Position numbers and translations under genes: made by a program
Shown here: positions 49,898 to 58,899 of the stretch, piece after piece
Layout of the letters: each line of letters starts with the position of its first letter
Position numbering within the stretch: position 1 is the first letter of the stretch
DNA from: Dyella_A sp035685805
Lineage (GTDB): Bacteria; Pseudomonadota; Gammaproteobacteria; Xanthomonadales; Rhodanobacteraceae
NCBI RefSeq assembly: GCF_035685805.1
Contig: NZ_DASSAB010000045.1
Location: 62,001-126,000 of the forward strand
DNA: 64,000 bases
Reading direction: 5' to 3'
Notes under the pieces: generated by a model
The model's database searches: none
What the model was told of the DNA's origin: nothing
The model's input: the letters and a program-made list of their open reading frames with translations, nothing else

Positions 49898-50944
49898 TCA
49901 AGGCTCGCCGGGTTCCGCGGCAAACAGGTCCGCGGCCAGCGCCTGGCGCGCCGGCGGGACCAGCCCCAGATGGCGCCAGCCCTTGGCGCTGGCCATGCGG
50001 CCGCGCGCGGTGCGTACCAGGTAGCCCTTCTGGATGAGATATGGCTCCACCACATCTTCCAGGGTGCCGCGATCTTCGCTCAGTGCCGCCGCCAGTGACT
50101 CCACGCCCACCGGGCCGCCATCGAAGTTTTCGATGATCAGGGTGAGCAGGCGACGGTCCAGCTCATCGAACCCCTGCGGGTCGACCTTGAGCATGCCCAT
50201 CGCCGCCTGCGCTGCCTCCAGCGTGATGACGCCGGCAGCACGCACCTCGGCATAGTCGCGCACCCGGCGCAGCAGCCGGTTGGCGATACGCGGGGTGCCG
50301 CGGGAGCGGCGGGCGATTTCCTGCGCTCCGTCCACCTCGCAGCGGATGCCGAGAATATGGGCCGCTCGCCGCACGATCGCGGTGAGCTCGTCGGCGGTAT
50401 AGAACTCCAGCCGCTGCACGATGCCGAAGCGGTCGCGCAATGGCGCGGTAAGCATGCCGGCCCGCGTGGTGGCCCCGATCAGGGTAAACGGCGGCAGGTC
50501 CAGCTTGATCGAACGGGCAGCCGGACCCTCGCCGATCATGATGTCGATCTGGAAGTCTTCCATCGCCGGATACAGCACTTCCTCGACCACCGGCGACAGG
50601 CGGTGGATCTCGTCGACGAACAGCACGTCGTGCGGCTCGAGATTGGTCAGCAGCGCAGCCAGGTCGCCGGCGCGCTCGAGCACCGGGCCGGACGTGGAGC
50701 GCAGGTTCACGCCCAGCTCGTTCGCAATCACGTGGCTGAGGGTGGTCTTGCCCAGCCCGGGCGGGCCGAAGATCAGCACATGGTCGAGCGCGCCGCTGCG
50801 GCGCTTGGCCGCTTCGATATAGATGGAAAGCTGCTCGCGCACCGCCTCCTGGCCGAGGTATTCATCCAGCCTGCGGGGCCGGATGGTCGCCTCCAGCGCG
50901 TCGTCGTCGAGCTGGGCGGCAGCGGTGATGATGCGATCAGTCAT
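49898..50944 (-). CDS. ruvB: Holliday junction branch migration helicase RuvB
   Basis: A 348-residue AAA+ motor. Walker A FGPPGLGKTTLSHVIANEL, Walker B VLFVDEIHRLSPVVEE, sensor 1 LIGATTRAGMLT and the C-terminal SRGTPRIANRLLRRVRDYA are present, with the winged-helix end. It follows kup on the minus strand; the 138 bp between them include a short REP-like hairpin near 50974-51000 and no gene. Confidence 0.97.
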   Translation of the reverse strand: MTDRIITAAAQLDDDALEATIRPRRLDEYLGQEAVREQLSIYIEAAKRRSGALDHVLIFGPPGLGKTTLSHVIANELGVNLRSTSGPVLERAGDLAALLTNLEPHDVLFVDEIHRLSPVVEEVLYPAMEDFQIDIMIGEGPAARSIKLDLPPFTLIGATTRAGMLTAPLRDRFGIVQRLEFYTADELTAIVRRAAHILGIRCEVDGAQEIARRSRGTPRIANRLLRRVRDYAEVRAAGVITLEAAQAAMGMLKVDPQGFDELDRRLLTLIIENFDGGPVGVESLAAALSEDRGTLEDVVEPYLIQKGYLVRTARGRMASAKGWRHLGLVPPARQALAADLFAAEPGEP

Positions 50945-51082
50945 GCGGGCATTATGGCAGGCCGCAACGCGGCCGTAGGAGCGCTGCCCGGAGCGCGGTG
51001 CCCTGCCAACGGGCCGGACCCGGAGCCATCGCGTAAAGGGTGCGCCACTGCCACCGTGATCGTGCCGGTCCGAACCGGCCGC

Positions 51083-53002
51083 TCAGATCTCCACCTGGGC
51101 GCCCAGCTCGATCAGGCGGTTGCCGGGAATCTGGAAGAACGCCGTCGCCGGCATCGCGTTGCGCGCCATGAACGCGAACAGCTTGTCACGCCACAGAGCC
51201 ATGCCGGGTCGACGCGCATCGGCCACGATGTTCTCGCGCGACAGGAAGAACGTGGTGTCCATCAGGTCGAACGGCAGTCCACTGCGCGAGCACGCCGCCA
51301 GCGACAGCGGGATGTTCGGATCCTCGGCAAAACCGAAGCGCAACGTCAGGCTGTAGAAACCGCCCCCGAGTTCTTCCAGCAGGATGCGTTCTTCCGCTTC
51401 GGCCACCGGAGTTTCCAGCGTCTCGGCGGTCAGCAGCACGTTGCGCTCGTGCAGCACCTTGTTGTGCTTGAGGTTGTGCAACAGCGCATGCGGCACGGCA
51501 TCCTGGTTGGCAGTGAGGAAGACCGCCGTGCCCGGCACCCGCAGCGGCGGGTGCTCGCCGATGTTGGCGATGAATGGCTTGAGGGCCAGGCCCCCCTGCT
51601 TGATCTCGCGCACCACCAGATCGCGGCCGCGCCGCCAGGTGGTCATCACCACGAACATGATCAGGCCCAGCACCAGCGGGAACCAGCCGCCCTGGAGAAT
51701 CTTCAGCGTGTTGGCGCCGAAATAGCTCAGGTCGATCGCCAGCAGCGCGATGGCCGTGACCAGCACCAGCGGCCGGCTCCAGTGCCACATGCGCCGCGCC
51801 ACGATCATCACCAGCACCGTATCGATGGCCATGGTGCCGGTCACCGCGATGCCGTAAGCACCGGCCAACGCGTTGGATGATTGGAAGCTCACCACGGTCG
51901 CGATCACCGCCACCATCAGCGCGCGATTCACCCACGGCAGGAAGATCTGCCCGATCGCCTCGCGCGAGGTATGCACCACCTGCATGCGCGGCACGAAGCC
52001 GAGCTGGATCGCCTGCCGCGTCACGGTGAACGCGCCGGAGATCACGGCCTGCGAGGCGATCACCGTGGATGCCGTGGCAAGCGCGATCATCGGGTAGAGC
52101 GCCCAGGTAGGCACCGAGTGGTAGAACGGATTGTCGATCGCCGCGGGATCGACCAGCAGCAGGCCGCCCTGGCCGTAGTAGTTCAGCAACAGCGCCGGCA
52201 TCACGAAGAAGAACCAGGCGGCGCGAATGGGAAACCGGCCGAAGTGGCCCATGTCGGTGTACAGCGCCTCGGCACCGGTCACGCACAGCACCACCGAGCC
52301 CAGCGCCAGCGCCGAAGCGGCGCCGTGGGTCATGAAGAACTGCACCGCATACCAGGGATTCAACGCGTAGAGCACGCCTGGCGCCTGGATGATGTTCCAC
52401 ACGCCGATCACGCCCAGGCTGAGGAACCACAGCACCATGATCGGACCGAACACCGCGCCGACCTTGGCCGTGCCATGGCGCTGCATCCAGAACAGACCCA
52501 GCAGCACGGCGACCGTCACCGGCACCACCCAGTGCGACAGCCCCGGGGCAGCCACCTCCAGGCCTTCCACCGCGGACAGCACCGAGATCGATGGCGTGAT
52601 CACGCCGTCGCCGAAGAACAATGCGGCGCCCAGCAATGCCATCAGCACCACCAGCTTGCGCATGCGCGTGGACTGGCCGACCGCGCGCTGGGCCAGGGTC
52701 ATCAGGGCCATGATGCCGCCTTCGCCCTTGTTGTCCGCCCGCATCACCAGGCTGACGTATTTCACGGCCACCACCATGATCAGCGACCAGGTCACCAGCG
52801 ACAGGATGCCCAGCACGGTGGCCGGCCGCGGATGCAGGCCGTGCTCGGGCAGGAAGGTTTCGTGCATGGTGTACAGCGGGCTGGTGCCGATGTCGCCGAA
52901 CACCACGCCGATGGCGCCGAGGATCAGGGCGCGGCGGCTGCCGTGGGATCCGGTGTCGCCGTGCGACTCGCCCGCGGCGGATACTTGCGGTTGCTCGTTC
53001 AT
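51083..53002 (-). CDS. kup: Potassium transport system protein Kup
   Basis: A 639-residue low-affinity potassium importer with about twelve helices and a cytosolic C-terminal domain. Family marks: IGVVFGDIGTSPLYTMHETF, RADNKGEGGIMALMTLAQRA, GDGVITPSISVLSAVEGLEV and GQIFLPWVNRALMVAVI-like IFLPWVNRALMVAVIATVV. It is inserted between ruvA and ruvB, an order I associate with Xanthomonadales. It starts 15 bp after the ruvA... gene's other side, on the same strand. Confidence 0.96.
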   Translation of the reverse strand: MNEQPQVSAAGESHGDTGSHGSRRALILGAIGVVFGDIGTSPLYTMHETFLPEHGLHPRPATVLGILSLVTWSLIMVVAVKYVSLVMRADNKGEGGIMALMTLAQRAVGQSTRMRKLVVLMALLGAALFFGDGVITPSISVLSAVEGLEVAAPGLSHWVVPVTVAVLLGLFWMQRHGTAKVGAVFGPIMVLWFLSLGVIGVWNIIQAPGVLYALNPWYAVQFFMTHGAASALALGSVVLCVTGAEALYTDMGHFGRFPIRAAWFFFVMPALLLNYYGQGGLLLVDPAAIDNPFYHSVPTWALYPMIALATASTVIASQAVISGAFTVTRQAIQLGFVPRMQVVHTSREAIGQIFLPWVNRALMVAVIATVVSFQSSNALAGAYGIAVTGTMAIDTVLVMIVARRMWHWSRPLVLVTAIALLAIDLSYFGANTLKILQGGWFPLVLGLIMFVVMTTWRRGRDLVVREIKQGGLALKPFIANIGEHPPLRVPGTAVFLTANQDAVPHALLHNLKHNKVLHERNVLLTAETLETPVAEAEERILLEELGGGFYSLTLRFGFAEDPNIPLSLAACSRSGLPFDLMDTTFFLSRENIVADARRPGMALWRDKLFAFMARNAMPATAFFQIPGNRLIELGAQVEI

Positions 53003-53017
53003 GGGGCTCCTGACTGC

Positions 53018-53614
53018 CTAGCCGCCGAGGGCGGCGCGCAGTGCCTTGCGAATGATGGCTTCGGCGCTGTCGCCGTCGGCGGCGACCTTCTGCACCAGCC
53101 GGGTGACTTCCACCGGCTTGTAGCCCAGTTGCTGCAGCGCGACCGTGGCTTCGCCGGCAGCGTCCAGCGGTGCGCCGGCGCTCGCCGGCATCCCCGGCAG
53201 GCTCACCGTGAGGCCGTCCACGCGATCGCGCAACTCCACCACGATGCGCTCGGCGGTCTTCTTGCCGATACCGGGGATCTTGGTCAGCGCCACCACGTCG
53301 CCGGCATGTACCAGCCGGGCGAAGTCCGCGGTGGATGCGCCCGAGAGCACCGCCAGCGCAATCTTGGCGCCGATGCCCGAGACCTTGAGCAGGTTGCGGA
53401 ACAGCGTGCGCTCGGTCTCATGCATGAAGCCGTACAACGCGACGCTGTCTTCCTTCACCGCGTGATGGGTAAGCAGGGTCACTTCCTTGCCGGTGGCAGG
53501 CAGGTCGTAAATGGTCGACATCGGCGCCTCCAGCTCGTAACCCACGCCACCGACGTCGATCAGAAGCCACGGCGGCTGCTTGGAAACGAGGGTGCCGCGC
53601 AGGCGACCGATCAT
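53018..53614 (-). CDS. ruvA: Holliday junction DNA-binding protein RuvA
   Basis: A 198-residue protein with the OB fold start MIGRLRGTLVSKQPPWLLID, helix-hairpin-helix motifs (LLKVSGIGAKIALAVLSG and LTKIPGIGKKTAERIVVEL) and the flexible C-terminal domain that contacts RuvB. Its ATG overlaps the ruvC stop (ATGA). Kup follows it on the same strand after 15 bp. Confidence 0.97.
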   Translation of the reverse strand: MIGRLRGTLVSKQPPWLLIDVGGVGYELEAPMSTIYDLPATGKEVTLLTHHAVKEDSVALYGFMHETERTLFRNLLKVSGIGAKIALAVLSGASTADFARLVHAGDVVALTKIPGIGKKTAERIVVELRDRVDGLTVSLPGMPASAGAPLDAAGEATVALQQLGYKPVEVTRLVQKVAADGDSAEAIIRKALRAALGG

Positions 53615-54132
53615 CGCCCGCGCCTCCAGGCCGTGCGCGGAATCCCCACGCGGGCGAGGCTGGCGCGGGTGTGTGCGTGCGTGACGGCGATGGCCAAGGC
53701 ATCGGCGGCATCGGCCTGCAGCGGGCCCTTGAGCCCCAGCAGGATGCCGATCATGTGCTGCACCTGGGTCTTGTCGCCGCGACCACTGCCGACCACGGAC
53801 TGCTTTACTTCGGTTGCTGCGTACTCGTGCACCACGATCCCCTGACTGACCACCGCACAGATCGCAGCGCCCCTCGCCTGCCCGAGTTTCAATGCCGAGT
53901 CGGGATTGCGCGCCATGAACACGCGCTCGATGGCGCACTCGTCCGGCTTGTGGGCGGCGATGATGTCACACAGCCCGTCAAAGATGCGTTTCAGCCGCAG
54001 CGGGAACGTCGCCTCGCCGGCCACGGCCAGCGCACCGTGATACACGTGCGACAGCTTGCCCTGGGCGTCGACATCCAGAATGCCCACACCGGTACGCTGA
54101 CTGCCCGGGTCGATGCCGAGGATGCGGGTCAT
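53611..54132 (-). CDS. ruvC: Crossover junction endodeoxyribonuclease RuvC
   Basis: A 173-residue Holliday junction resolvase. Catalytic acids appear in RILGIDPGSQRTG, CAIERVFMARNPDSALKLGQ and LQADAADALAIAVTHAH. The ATG at 54132 gives the family start; a longer frame upstream runs into yebC. It is 47 bp after yebC. Confidence 0.97.
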   Translation of the reverse strand: MTRILGIDPGSQRTGVGILDVDAQGKLSHVYHGALAVAGEATFPLRLKRIFDGLCDIIAAHKPDECAIERVFMARNPDSALKLGQARGAAICAVVSQGIVVHEYAATEVKQSVVGSGRGDKTQVQHMIGILLGLKGPLQADAADALAIAVTHAHTRASLARVGIPRTAWRRGR

Positions 54133-54179
54133 GGCAAATGGCGGGCGCAGCGGCAGGCCGTGACGGCCGGTGCCCTGGC

Positions 54180-54914
54180 CTACCCGGCGGCCTCGGCCGG
54201 CAGCGCGGCGTTGTGATAAACCTCGCTGACGTCGTCCAGCGCATCGAGCCGCTCGAGCAGGTCGTGCAGGGTTTCGAGCGCATCGTCGGGCACCGCCACG
54301 CGGTTGTTCGGGCGCATGACCACGCCGGCATGGGCCGACTCCAGCCCTGCACCGATCAGCGCCTGCTGCACCGCTTCGAAGCTTTCCGGCGCGCACACCA
54401 CGGTGCTCTCGCCGTTCTCGTTGATGACGTCGTCGGCACCGGCTTCCAGTGCCGCCTCGAGCACCTTTTCCTCGGCCGCCTCATCGCCGCCGGTGGCGAA
54501 CACCAGCTCGCCGCAGCGGGTGAACTGGAACGCCACCGAGCCGCTGGTACCGAGGTTGCCGCCGTGACGCGTGAGCGCGTGGCGCACGTCGGCCACGGTG
54601 CGGGTGGGGTTGTCGGTGAAGCACTCGATGATCAGCGCGATGCCGGCCGGGCCGTAGCCCTCGTAGCGCAGCTCTTCCATGTGGGCGCCGCCGTCGGCAC
54701 CCGAGCCGCGCTTGATCGCGCGCTCGATGGTGTCCTTGGTCATGTTGGCTGCCAGCGCCTTGTCCACCGCCGCGCGCAGCCGCGGGTTGGCGGCCGGATC
54801 GGCGACTCCGGCGCGGGTCGCGACGGTGATCTCGCGAATCAGCTTGGTGAACACCTTGGCGCGCTTGGCGTCTTCGGCGTTCTTGCGACCTTCGATGGAC
54901 GGGCCTCTACCCAT
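54180..54914 (-). CDS. yebC: YebC/PmpR family protein
   Basis: A 244-residue protein of the YebC/TACO1 family: MGRGPSIEGRKNAEDAKRAK, FTKLIREITVATRAGVADPA, KRGSGADGGAHMEELRYEGY and HGGNLGTSGSVAFQF. Members act as translation factors easing polyproline stalls and have also been described as DNA-binding regulators. Note GRGPSIEGRK where many members have GHSKWANI, marking the branch. Conserved neighbour of ruvC. Confidence 0.94.
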   Translation of the reverse strand: MGRGPSIEGRKNAEDAKRAKVFTKLIREITVATRAGVADPAANPRLRAAVDKALAANMTKDTIERAIKRGSGADGGAHMEELRYEGYGPAGIALIIECFTDNPTRTVADVRHALTRHGGNLGTSGSVAFQFTRCGELVFATGGDEAAEEKVLEAALEAGADDVINENGESTVVCAPESFEAVQQALIGAGLESAHAGVVMRPNNRVAVPDDALETLHDLLERLDALDDVSEVYHNAALPAEAAG

Positions 54915-54994
54915 GACTTTGCACAACCTGGCGTGTGAGCGAACGCGGAATTTTACCCCATCCACCGCGGTGCAGTGGAAGCCAGCCGTGCGGG

Positions 54995-55648
54995 TCAGGA
55001 CGACGGGGTCGCCGGCATGCTGGCGTCGGCGAACCGCCCCGAGCGCAGGAAGCGGGCGGTCAGGCGCGCCACGTCGGCGGAGAACAGCAGCCCGGTGTGG
55101 CTGGTGTCCACCACGCAGTGGTCGGCCAGCCCCGGCAGACGGGTCTCCGCCACCGCCACGGTCCCGTCGTGCTCGCCCTCGATATGGGCCAGCACGGCGC
55201 CCAGCCCGATCGGTGAGCGGCCCGCGATCATGCCGACTTCGCGCGGACCGTCCCAGCACTCGTAGCCTCTTTCCAGCAGCTCGCGGTTGTGGCCCAGCAA
55301 CGCCTCGCCGCTGCGGCCTAGGCCGGAGAATTCGCGCGCCGCAGCACTGCCCATCAATGGCGACCCCAGGCACACCACCCGCCCGCCCGGCAGCGCCGGC
55401 GCGCGGCAAACCTCCAGTGCCAGCAGCCCGCCCAGGCTATGCCCGACCAGGTGCACCGCCGCCGCCTGCTCGCCCAGTTCGGTGATGCGCCCGTGCAGCT
55501 GCTCCAGGATGCGCTCCTGGGTGTTGGCGACACTGAGATAATCGAAACGATGGACGCGAAAACCCGCCTCCATCATGCGTCGGTGCAGCATGGCCAGGGC
55601 GAAGCCGCGCATCCACAGCCCGTGCAGCAGGATCACGTGCTCGATCAT
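54995..55648 (-). CDS. Alpha/beta hydrolase, lipase-like
   Basis: A 217-residue hydrolase with EHVILLHGLWMRGFALAMLH (oxyanion region), the nucleophile elbow VHLVGHSLGGLLALEVC and a late His in VVDTSHTGLLFSADV. EGEHDGTVAVAETRLPG holds the likely catalytic Asp. It resembles EstA-type serine esterases that act on acylglycerols. ATG 55648 is preferred because homology begins at MIEHVILLHG. It sits between aspS and yebC, 89 bp after aspS. Substrate unknown. Confidence 0.87.
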   Translation of the reverse strand: MIEHVILLHGLWMRGFALAMLHRRMMEAGFRVHRFDYLSVANTQERILEQLHGRITELGEQAAAVHLVGHSLGGLLALEVCRAPALPGGRVVCLGSPLMGSAAAREFSGLGRSGEALLGHNRELLERGYECWDGPREVGMIAGRSPIGLGAVLAHIEGEHDGTVAVAETRLPGLADHCVVDTSHTGLLFSADVARLTARFLRSGRFADASMPATPSS

Positions 55649-55736
55649 CGCCGGGCGGTTCCGCGGCCGCATGTCCCCACGGACGCTCGCGCAGCGAGCG
55701 GTCGACGAGAGGTCGGGGTGGCCCGGGAGACGCGCA

Positions 55737-57512
<1,776 letters not shown>

Positions 57513-57634
57513 GCGCTTGAAACTCCGGGCCGCGGCGGCGGCGTGGGGCGAGGAAAAGGCCGCCGATGTTACCACCGCCGCCGCTGCCGGGCGCCGCGTC
57601 GGCGCAACCGCAGCGGCTTATCCGGACTCGCCCG

Positions 57635-58249
57635 TCACCAGCGACGGTCGATCACGAACTGCCCTCGGCAGCCGTGGGCGACCCACACACCGGCGCGGTT
57701 GAAACCCCAGCTGTAGCCCTCGGTGCAGCGCGCGTCCGACAGTTGGCGCACCAGCCGCGCATGTCCCCGCCCGCCCAGATCCACCTGGCACAGCTGGTAG
57801 CGCTTCTGGTTGCTGTCGCATTGCAGGCGGATCTGCCGGTCCCAGCCAGGGCCCGGCCGCCAGCCGCCGTGGCGGCCTCCGTCGCGATCATCGCGATCAT
57901 CGCGATCGTCGCGGTCGTGCCAGCGGCCGTGGTAGTCCCGGTCGTCGCGGTCCCGGTCGTCGCCGTACTCGCGCCACTCCTGCGCCCCGAACAACCCGCG
58001 ACAGCCGCGATCGACCCACAGCACGCCGCGTTCCACTCCCCAGCTCTGCCCGCGGATGCAGGCGGCCTTCGACTCCTGCTTGAGCAGGCGGGCGTCGCGC
58101 CATGGCATCACGCAGCGTGCGTAGTGACCGTCGTTGCTGACGCAGCGCACCGGGTCGTTCCAGGACTGGGCCCGCAGCGGCGCGGCGGCTAGCGCCCACA
58201 AGGCGGCGACGGCCAGGACGCCGCCGGCGGTGGCAGGGATGGTTCGCAT
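57635..58249 (-). CDS. DUF3011 family exported protein with an Asp/Arg repeat
   Basis: A 204-residue protein with a signal peptide (VLAVAALWALAAAPLRAQ). It contains two DUF3011-like modules, each with conserved Cys and Trp (RCVSNDGHYARCVMPWRDAR ... CIRGQSWGVERGVLWVDRGC, and IRLQCDSNQKRYQLCQVDL ... CTEGYSWGFNRAGVWVAHGC). A DRDDRD-rich spacer of about 35 residues separates them. Probably periplasmic with disulphides; function unknown. It lies between fmdB and aspS, which are usually adjacent. Confidence 0.88.
   Translation of the reverse strand: MRTIPATAGGVLAVAALWALAAAPLRAQSWNDPVRCVSNDGHYARCVMPWRDARLLKQESKAACIRGQSWGVERGVLWVDRGCRGLFGAQEWREYGDDRDRDDRDYHGRWHDRDDRDDRDDRDGGRHGGWRPGPGWDRQIRLQCDSNQKRYQLCQVDLGGRGHARLVRQLSDARCTEGYSWGFNRAGVWVAHGCRGQFVIDRRW
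57883..57918. repeat. Four tandem nine-base repeats inside the DUF3011 gene
   Basis: The unit CGCGATCAT occurs twice and is followed by CGCGATCGT and CGCGGTCGT, a period of nine bases. On the coding (minus) strand it encodes Asp-Asp-Arg units. In-frame repeats of this kind can change number by slippage without breaking the frame. Confidence 0.85.
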
Positions 58250-58321
58250 GCAGGTCCCCTCGTGATTGGACGGGTGCACGCTATCGCGCGGATCCCAAAC
58301 CGGGTTTGAACCGTGTGCCGC

Positions 58322-58627
58322 TCAGTCGCTGCTGGCGGCAGCGGCCGGGGCCGGGGCGGGCGCAGCGGCAGGAGCCGGAGCGGCCGCCGGGGCAGCAGCG
58401 GGTGCGGCGCCCGCGTCGCCAGCCAGATTGCGCTTCTTGTCGCCGTCCTTCTTGAAGTCGGTCTCGTACCAGCCGCTCCCGGCGAGCCGGAACGATGGCG
58501 CGGTCACCTGGCGTTGCACCTGCGCCGCGCCACACGCGGGGCATTGGGCAGGATCGGCGTCGGACAGCTTCTGCAGGCGATCGAACGAATGGCCGCAGGC
58601 GGTGCAGGCAAAGGCATAGATGGGCAT
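58322..58627 (-). CDS. FmdB-type zinc ribbon protein
   Basis: A 101-residue protein with the FmdB ribbon MPIYAFACTACGHSFDRLQK ... PAQCPACGAAQ (four Cys), then SFRLAGSGWYETDFK, a feature of the aspS-linked branch. The last about 30 residues are a low-complexity Ala/Pro tail. Role unknown; possibly a nucleic-acid or regulatory ribbon. First gene of the aspS-yebC-ruv run. Confidence 0.92.
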   Translation of the reverse strand: MPIYAFACTACGHSFDRLQKLSDADPAQCPACGAAQVQRQVTAPSFRLAGSGWYETDFKKDGDKKRNLAGDAGAAPAAAPAAAPAPAAAPAPAPAAAASSD

Positions 58628-58899
58628 GGATCGGATTCTCGTGGGTGGCGCGAACTGCGCGCGACGATGGCGGCGCCGTCGCCCTTTTCAAGGGTCATGG
58701 TAGCGCGCCGGCCATCGCCTCGCGGCGCAGCACCATGACGAATGTCTGGTTGACACGTGCGCGACGGCTACCTAGTTTCGGACAACTAGGGACTCATGGC
58801 GCATCGCAACAAAATGCGGAACACCGCAGCGGTGACGCCTCGTTGCAGGGATTTTTGCCGCGCCGTAGCGGCCAGACCGACCCCCGGGGAGAACTCCAC

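Noticed and set aside
50974..51000. REP-like sequence with a GTAGGAGCGC start between kup and ruvB
   Set aside because: It recalls REP repeats of pseudomonads, but the stem is only five bases and no second copy was noticed, so it is not listed as a repeat.
55684..55700. Inverted repeat CGCTCGC-GCA-GCGAGCG between aspS and the hydrolase gene, considered as a terminator
   Set aside because: No T tract on either strand and short stem; such repeats are common by chance at this GC content.
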